Shown here: in pieces, positions 60,312-64,000 of the stretch
Layout: every line of letters starts with the position of its first letter
Numbering within the stretch: the first letter of the stretch is position 1
Source of the DNA: Palsa-892 sp035295845
GTDB taxonomy: Bacteria; Pseudomonadota; Alphaproteobacteria; Rhizobiales; Xanthobacteraceae
Reading direction: 5' to 3'
Assembly (NCBI GenBank): GCA_035295845.1
Contig: DATGIF010000010.1
Coordinates: 1-64,000 of the forward strand
Length of the DNA stretch: 64,000 nucleotides
The notes under the pieces: model-generated
Told to the model about the DNA's origin: nothing
Database searches by the model: none
The model's input: the letters and a program-made list of their open reading frames with translations, nothing else
Made by a program: the position numbers and the translations under genes

Positions 60312-61361
60312 TCAGTACGCCGCCTTGTATTGCTGCAGCGACGTCTTCAATTCCTTCATGATCGTGTCGGGGTCGCCGCCGGCCTGCTTGACGTTGTCGG
60401 CCCATTTTTTCTCGAGTGGTACTGCGGCCTTTTTCCACTCATCGAGCTGCGCGTTCGAGATCGTGTAGACCTCGTGGCCCGGCTCCGCCTTGATCTTGGC
60501 GATGCCATCGTGCTCGAACTGGCCCCAGGGGGCGCCCACTTTCTGCGCCCAATCGGTGTTGCAGTGGTCGTCGATCACCTTCTTCTGCGCCACCGACATC
60601 GAAATGTACTTGTCCTTGTTCATCACGAACACGAAGGTCGTGACGTAAAGCGGCACGTCCATGTGATATTTGGTGACCTTGTCGACGCCGAGAAGCACCA
60701 GCGAGCCCCACGGGAAGGTCACGGCTTCCGCCACGCCCTTTTCGAGAATGTCGCGGACTTCGGGCGCGCTCGACTGCACGTTGGTGCCGCCGAGTTGGGT
60801 GACGAAGGCGGCCATGGTCGCATGCGCCGGCCGGATCTTCATGCCGTTGATGTCGCCCGGCACCATGATTTTCTTCGCGACCGAGTGAAACGAGCCGGGA
60901 TCGTGGACGAAGGCGAGGCACATCTTCACGTCCTTCATCTCTTTGTCGGCGTATTTGCGATACCAGGCGTCGAGCGCCTGCGAGCCGCCATTGGCGTCCG
61001 CCATCAGGAACGGAAGCTCGCCGGCGGCGATGATCGGGAAGCGGCCGGGCTGATAGCCGGGATTGACGTAAGTGAGATCCGCGATGCCGTCGCGCGCCAT
61101 GTCGTAATGGTCGAAGGCCTTGCCGAGCTGCTGCGCCGGGAACAGCTTGTATTTGATGGTGCCGCCGGAGGCCTTTTCGACGTCGGCGCCCCACGCTTCC
61201 ATCGCCTTGTGCACGGGATGCGTGGGCGGCAGCCAGTGCGCGAGCTTCAGCTCGATCGTCGCGTCCTCGGCTTTCGAGCTTGGCGCCTGGGCGAAGAGAT
61301 AGAGCGCCGCACCCGCCGCAGCGAACGTCAATACGGCATATCGCGAGAAACCCGCTGGCAT
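60312..61361 (-). CDS. dctP: TRAP transporter solute-binding protein (DctP)
   Basis: 349 residues from ATG 61361, preceded by GGGAGGAA. A signal peptide (YAVLTFAAAGAALYLFAQAP) is cleaved near SKA-E. The mature DctP fold shows LKLAHWLPPTHPVHKAMEAW, FPAQQLGKAFDHYDMARDGI, DLTYVNPGYQPGRFPIIAAG and MKIRPAHATMAAFVTQLGG, the last holding the carboxylate-binding Arg. It is the first gene of the operon and diverges from a MarR regulator across a 131-base region that carries a clear palindrome. The ligand is an organic acid; an aryl acid is inferred from context. Confidence 0.92.
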   Translation of the reverse strand: MPAGFSRYAVLTFAAAGAALYLFAQAPSSKAEDATIELKLAHWLPPTHPVHKAMEAWGADVEKASGGTIKYKLFPAQQLGKAFDHYDMARDGIADLTYVNPGYQPGRFPIIAAGELPFLMADANGGSQALDAWYRKYADKEMKDVKMCLAFVHDPGSFHSVAKKIMVPGDINGMKIRPAHATMAAFVTQLGGTNVQSSAPEVRDILEKGVAEAVTFPWGSLVLLGVDKVTKYHMDVPLYVTTFVFVMNKDKYISMSVAQKKVIDDHCNTDWAQKVGAPWGQFEHDGIAKIKAEPGHEVYTISNAQLDEWKKAAVPLEKKWADNVKQAGGDPDTIMKELKTSLQQYKAAY

Positions 61362-61460
61362 GATTTCCTCCCTGGACCCGAATTTTTCTTGCGGTTGTTT
61401 TTTTGGATTGTGCCCGAAGTGGAGCGATTGTAAAGAAGAAAGTTGGAGATCAAACCATTG

Positions 61461-61476
61461 CTGCATTATAGTGCAG
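61461..61476. promoter_or_regulatory. MarR operator candidate (16-base palindrome)
   Basis: CTGCATTATAGTGCAG: seven of eight base pairs of the inverted repeat match. It lies 16 bases before the marR start and about 100 bases before dctP on the other strand. MarR dimers bind such 16-20 base palindromes over promoters. Confidence 0.65.
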
Positions 61477-61492
61477 TGCGGAAGGAAACCCC

Positions 61493-61957
61493 ATGGCGAG
61501 CCCCGGCCCGCATGGCGCCGACGACGCCATCGATTACGGCCCGCTCGCGCATTGGGTCGCCTTTCACCTGCGCATGGCGCAGGTGGTTTCGTTTCAGGCC
61601 TTCGCCCGCCTCGCGCACGGCGAAAATCTCAGCCCCGGCCGTTTCGCGGTTTTGACGCTGATCGGACAAAATCCCGGAATCAGCCAGACCGCGCTCAGCC
61701 GCGCCAACCGCAACGACAAGTCGACATTGACCTCGGCGCTTCGCGGCCTCGTGCAGAAGAAACTCGTCAACCGGCAAAGGGCCGCGGGAGACAAGCGATT
61801 ATACCGGCTGACGCTGACCGCGGCCGGCGAAAAGCTGCTGCGGCGATTGACCGAATGCGCGAAGCAGCACGACCGCAATCTCATGCGCGTGATAGGACCG
61901 CGCGACTACGCGCACTTCATGCAAATTCTGCAAAAGATCGCAAATGAAATCGGTTAA
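61493..61957 (+). CDS. MarR-family transcriptional regulator
   Basis: 154 residues. The winged helix has FAVLTLIGQNPGISQTALSR, then ANRNDKSTLTSALRGLVQKK and the wing RQRAAGDKRLYRLTLTAAGE. Helical arms at both ends form the dimer. MarR regulators of aromatic degradation respond to aryl acids or aryl-CoA esters. This one is divergent from the TRAP/IOR operon and 12 bases from the convergent maoC gene, with its own operator-like palindrome just upstream, so autoregulation and control of dctPQM-iorAB are both likely. Confidence 0.92.
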   Translation: MASPGPHGADDAIDYGPLAHWVAFHLRMAQVVSFQAFARLAHGENLSPGRFAVLTLIGQNPGISQTALSRANRNDKSTLTSALRGLVQKKLVNRQRAAGDKRLYRLTLTAAGEKLLRRLTECAKQHDRNLMRVIGPRDYAHFMQILQKIANEIG

Positions 61958-61969
61958 TCCGGAAGCGGA

Positions 61970-62392
61970 TTATTTCGATTTGGGCGGCAGCACCCAAGCC
62001 TCGCCCCGCACCACTTCTTCTCCATGCTGATTGACGAAACGCAGCGCCATGCGCACGGCCCGGCGCTTTTCGTCTTTCTCCGCGACCTCGCCAGTCGCGG
62101 TCACATGGTCGCCGACCCGCACGGGCTTGAGATATGTCGAGTTCAGCGACATCAGAAGGCAGCCCGGGCCCGGCAATTTCATGCCGATCACCGGCGCGAT
62201 CAGCCCGAGCGTCATGGGTCCATGCGCGATGCGACCGCCGAACTTGGTATTTTTCTTCGCGAACTCGTCGTCCATGTGCATCGGATTGTAATCGTCGGTG
62301 AGCTTCGCATAGACGTCGATATCGTCGGCGGTGATCGTGCGCGCGTGCGTCGCGCTGTCGCCGACGCGGATTTCGTCGAAAGTCTTGCTCAT
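61970..62392 (-). CDS. MaoC-like enoyl-CoA hydratase/dehydratase
   Basis: 140 residues from ATG 62392 (MSKTFDEIRVGDSATHARTI). A hot-dog fold with the hydratase motif YAKLTDDYNPMHMDDEFAKK (Asp and His catalytic, as in R-specific hydratases) and KFGGRIAHGPMTLGLIAPVI. It would hydrate 2-enoyl-CoA esters. It diverges from paaK, so it probably works on a CoA ester of the same aromatic or acyl route. The longer frame to 62470 lacks a better start. Confidence 0.9.
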   Translation of the reverse strand: MSKTFDEIRVGDSATHARTITADDIDVYAKLTDDYNPMHMDDEFAKKNTKFGGRIAHGPMTLGLIAPVIGMKLPGPGCLLMSLNSTYLKPVRVGDHVTATGEVAEKDEKRRAVRMALRFVNQHGEEVVRGEAWVLPPKSK

Positions 62393-62513
62393 ATCGCCGC
62401 CCGCCTTCTCTTCCGGCGCTTTCGGGAAATATATTTCGCGCCGTTGCCCCGCATCCGATTTCAAATCCATTCGCGGCGTTTCCGCAAGTCCGCCGCGGTT
62501 GCAGGCGGGCGCA

Positions 62514-62527
62514 ATGTGTAGTCACAT
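62514..62527. promoter_or_regulatory. palindrome in the maoC-paaK divergent region
   Basis: ATGTGTAGTCACAT: arms ATGTG and CACAT are perfect around a four-base centre. It lies 50 bases before paaK and about 120 before maoC. A regulator site is possible; the spacing is not that of Crp. Confidence 0.4.
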
Positions 62528-62576
62528 GATCGTCAAGGCTCGACGCAAAAAAGAACGGGCTTAGGGGAGAGACGGA

Positions 62577-63905
62577 ATGCTGGCACCCACGGGCAAGCTC
62601 GCGAACATCGTTCCGCACAAGGAGAACTTCGAGCCGATCGAAATAGCTTCGCGCGACGAGATCGCCGCCCTGCAATTGACGCGGCTCAAATGGTCGCTGA
62701 AACACGCCTATGACAACGTCACGCATTATCGCAAGGCGTTCGACGGCGCGGGCGTGCATCCCGACGATCTGAAGACGCTTTCCGACCTCGCGAAATTTCC
62801 GTTCACCACGAAGCAGGATCTGCGCGCCAACTATCCGTTCGGCATGTTCGCAGTGCCGCGCGAGAAGATCGCGCGCATCCACGCCTCCTCCGGCACCACC
62901 GGCAAACCCACCGTCGTCGGCTATACCGCGCGCGATCTCGAAATGTGGGCCGACATGATGGCGCGGAGCTTCCGCGCCTGCGGCGGCCGGCCCGGCATGA
63001 AGGTACACAACGCCTATGGCTACGGCCTCTTCACCGGCGGCCTAGGGGCGCACGACGGCGCGCAGCGCCTCGGCTGCACCGTTATTCCCGTCTCCGGCGG
63101 CATGACCGAGCGACAGGTACAACTGATCATGGATTTCGAGCCCGACATTATCACGGTGACGCCGAGCTACATGCTCGCGATCCTCGACGAGTTCCGCGCG
63201 AAAAACATCGACCCGCGCAAATCCTCGCTCAAGATCGGCCTCTTCGGCGCCGAGCCGTGGACCAATGCCATGCGCGCCGAAATCGAAGACGCCTTCCACA
63301 TGCACGCCGTCGATCTTTACGGCCTCTCGGAGGTGATCGGCCCCGGCGTCGGTTGCGAATGCGTCGAGACGAAGGACGGCCTGCACATCTGGGAAGACCA
63401 CTTTTATCCCGAGATCATCGATCCCGCGAACGGCAAGCCGCTGCCGGACGGCGCGCAGGGCGAGCTCGTCTTCACCTCGCTCAGCAAGGAAGGCATGCCC
63501 ATCATCCGCTATCGCACCCGCGACCTCACGCGGCTGCTGCCCGGCACCGCGCGCTCGATGCGGAGGATCGACAAGGTCACGGGCCGCTCCGACGACATGA
63601 TGATCATCCGCGGCGTCAACGTGTTCCCGACGCAGATCGAGGAATTGATCCTGAAGGACGAGCGCCTGGCGCCGCATTTCCAGATCGAGCTCCGCCGTGA
63701 GAACCGGCTTGACGAAATCAAGGTGCGGGTCGAGGCGCGGCCGGAGGCCGCGGACGAAGGCGCCCGAAGAGCCGCGGCGGCGGAGCTTGCGCATCAGATC
63801 AAGGCGCTGATCGGCGTCACCGCGGAGATCGAAGTCACCGCCCCCGGCGGCATCGAGCGTTCGCTCGGCAAGGCGAAGCGGATCGTCGACCTTCGCAAGA
63901 AGTGA
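62577..63905 (+). CDS. paaK: phenylacetate-CoA ligase-like adenylate-forming enzyme
   Basis: 442 residues, PaaK length. The ATP loop HASSGTTGKPTVVGYTARD, the mid-domain SEVIGPGVGCECVETKDGLH, GELVFTSLSKEGMPIIRYRT and GRSDDMMIIRGVNVFPTQIE of the C-terminal lid, and the catalytic Lys in SLGKAKRIVDLRKK all match the phenylacetate-CoA ligase family. It makes aryl-acetyl-CoA from arylacetate, ATP and CoA. IorAB makes the same class of product from aryl pyruvate, so both genes feed one pool. Indoleacetate or hydroxyphenylacetate are alternatives to phenylacetate. No paaABCDE genes are in the window. Confidence 0.92.
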   Translation: MLAPTGKLANIVPHKENFEPIEIASRDEIAALQLTRLKWSLKHAYDNVTHYRKAFDGAGVHPDDLKTLSDLAKFPFTTKQDLRANYPFGMFAVPREKIARIHASSGTTGKPTVVGYTARDLEMWADMMARSFRACGGRPGMKVHNAYGYGLFTGGLGAHDGAQRLGCTVIPVSGGMTERQVQLIMDFEPDIITVTPSYMLAILDEFRAKNIDPRKSSLKIGLFGAEPWTNAMRAEIEDAFHMHAVDLYGLSEVIGPGVGCECVETKDGLHIWEDHFYPEIIDPANGKPLPDGAQGELVFTSLSKEGMPIIRYRTRDLTRLLPGTARSMRRIDKVTGRSDDMMIIRGVNVFPTQIEELILKDERLAPHFQIELRRENRLDEIKVRVEARPEAADEGARRAAAAELAHQIKALIGVTAEIEVTAPGGIERSLGKAKRIVDLRKK

Positions 63906-63907
63906 AT

Positions 63908-64000
63908 TCAGAACTTGCGGTTCTGCGCGTTCCAGTGCCGTTCGAGATTGGCGATCAACGCCGGGCTGAAGTGGCAATAGGCCTGCTCGCGCGCATAGAC
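63908..64000 (-). CDS. C-terminal end of an unrecognised protein (partial)
   Basis: A minus-strand frame enters from the right edge and stops at 63908-63910 after 30 residues: VYAREQAYCHFSPALIANLE followed by RHWNAQNRKF. It is convergent with paaK and only two bases from it. The fragment is too short to place in a family. Its composition is coding-like, and the tight convergent spacing suggests a real gene, possibly of the same aromatic pathway. Confidence 0.55.
   Translation of the reverse strand, partial: VYAREQAYCHFSPALIANLERHWNAQNRKF

Noticed and set aside
62514..62527. Crp binding site
   Set aside because: Crp needs TGTGA-N6-TCACA. Here the arms are only four bases apart.

Overview
The window looks like a chromosomal segment of an alphaproteobacterium of the Hyphomicrobiales, most like the Bradyrhizobium/Nitrobacteraceae group. 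The clues are an sHSP gene behind a ROSE-type RNA thermometer and an alphaproteobacterial RpoH promoter, an Omp25-like beta-barrel, phasin and rhizobial-type hypothetical proteins, a dispersed intergenic repeat of the 'gcggacattg' kind familiar from Bradyrhizobium, and proteins ending in the alphaproteobacterial form of the PEP-CTERM anchor. These are family-level impressions; no search was possible.

Layout. 0-20 kb is a worn, less GC-rich, accessory-looking stretch. It holds the end of a Gln-rich protein, an IS110 transposase relic, a quinone reductase gene fused to an IS3-type transposase tail, a frameshifted SDR gene, a broken TPR gene end, four copies of a dispersed repeat, a tRNA-Gly and a tRNA-like 3' end. 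Among these sit intact genes for stress (Hsp20, phasin), signalling (PAS-HisKA_2 kinase), a patatin lipase, an LDH-like enzyme, a branched-chain-type substrate-binding protein followed by a chemoreceptor, a fatty acid hydroxylase and a ten-repeat TPR protein. 20-25 kb holds secreted proteins, four of them with PEP-CTERM-type C-termini.

25-33.4 kb is the most interesting part. A minus-strand row runs membrane cyclase-homology protein, wecB, nfrB, nfrA. Opposite it lie a Crp-family regulator and an MBL-fold hydrolase of a type often called class II cNMP phosphodiesterase-like. wecB/nfrB/nfrA match the genes that make the phage N4 receptor glycan in E. coli, where c-di-GMP controls the pathway. 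Here NfrB lacks room for the c-di-GMP domain, and a cyclic-nucleotide-type module sits beside the genes instead. A cNMP-domain/thioredoxin-reductase-like fusion follows at 35 kb.

33-46 kb: a B12-dependent radical SAM protein; an operon of cNMP-flavoprotein, UBP zinc finger, sulfite-oxidase-like protein, ferredoxin reductase and AtzF-like amidase; a GntR regulator with two visible operator-like sites divergent from an SsuABC/TauABC-like ABC transporter and an arylformamidase-like hydrolase; a glycosyltransferase and an acyl carrier protein. 46-54.7 kb: a two-component system divergent from a complete HME-RND efflux pump (adaptor, CzcA-type pump, NodT-type outer membrane factor), with an 11-bp-spaced repeat operator between them. 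54.7-64 kb: an aryl-pyruvate/aryl-acetate island (IorB, IorA, TRAP DctM/Q/P, MarR with a palindromic operator, MaoC hydratase, PaaK).
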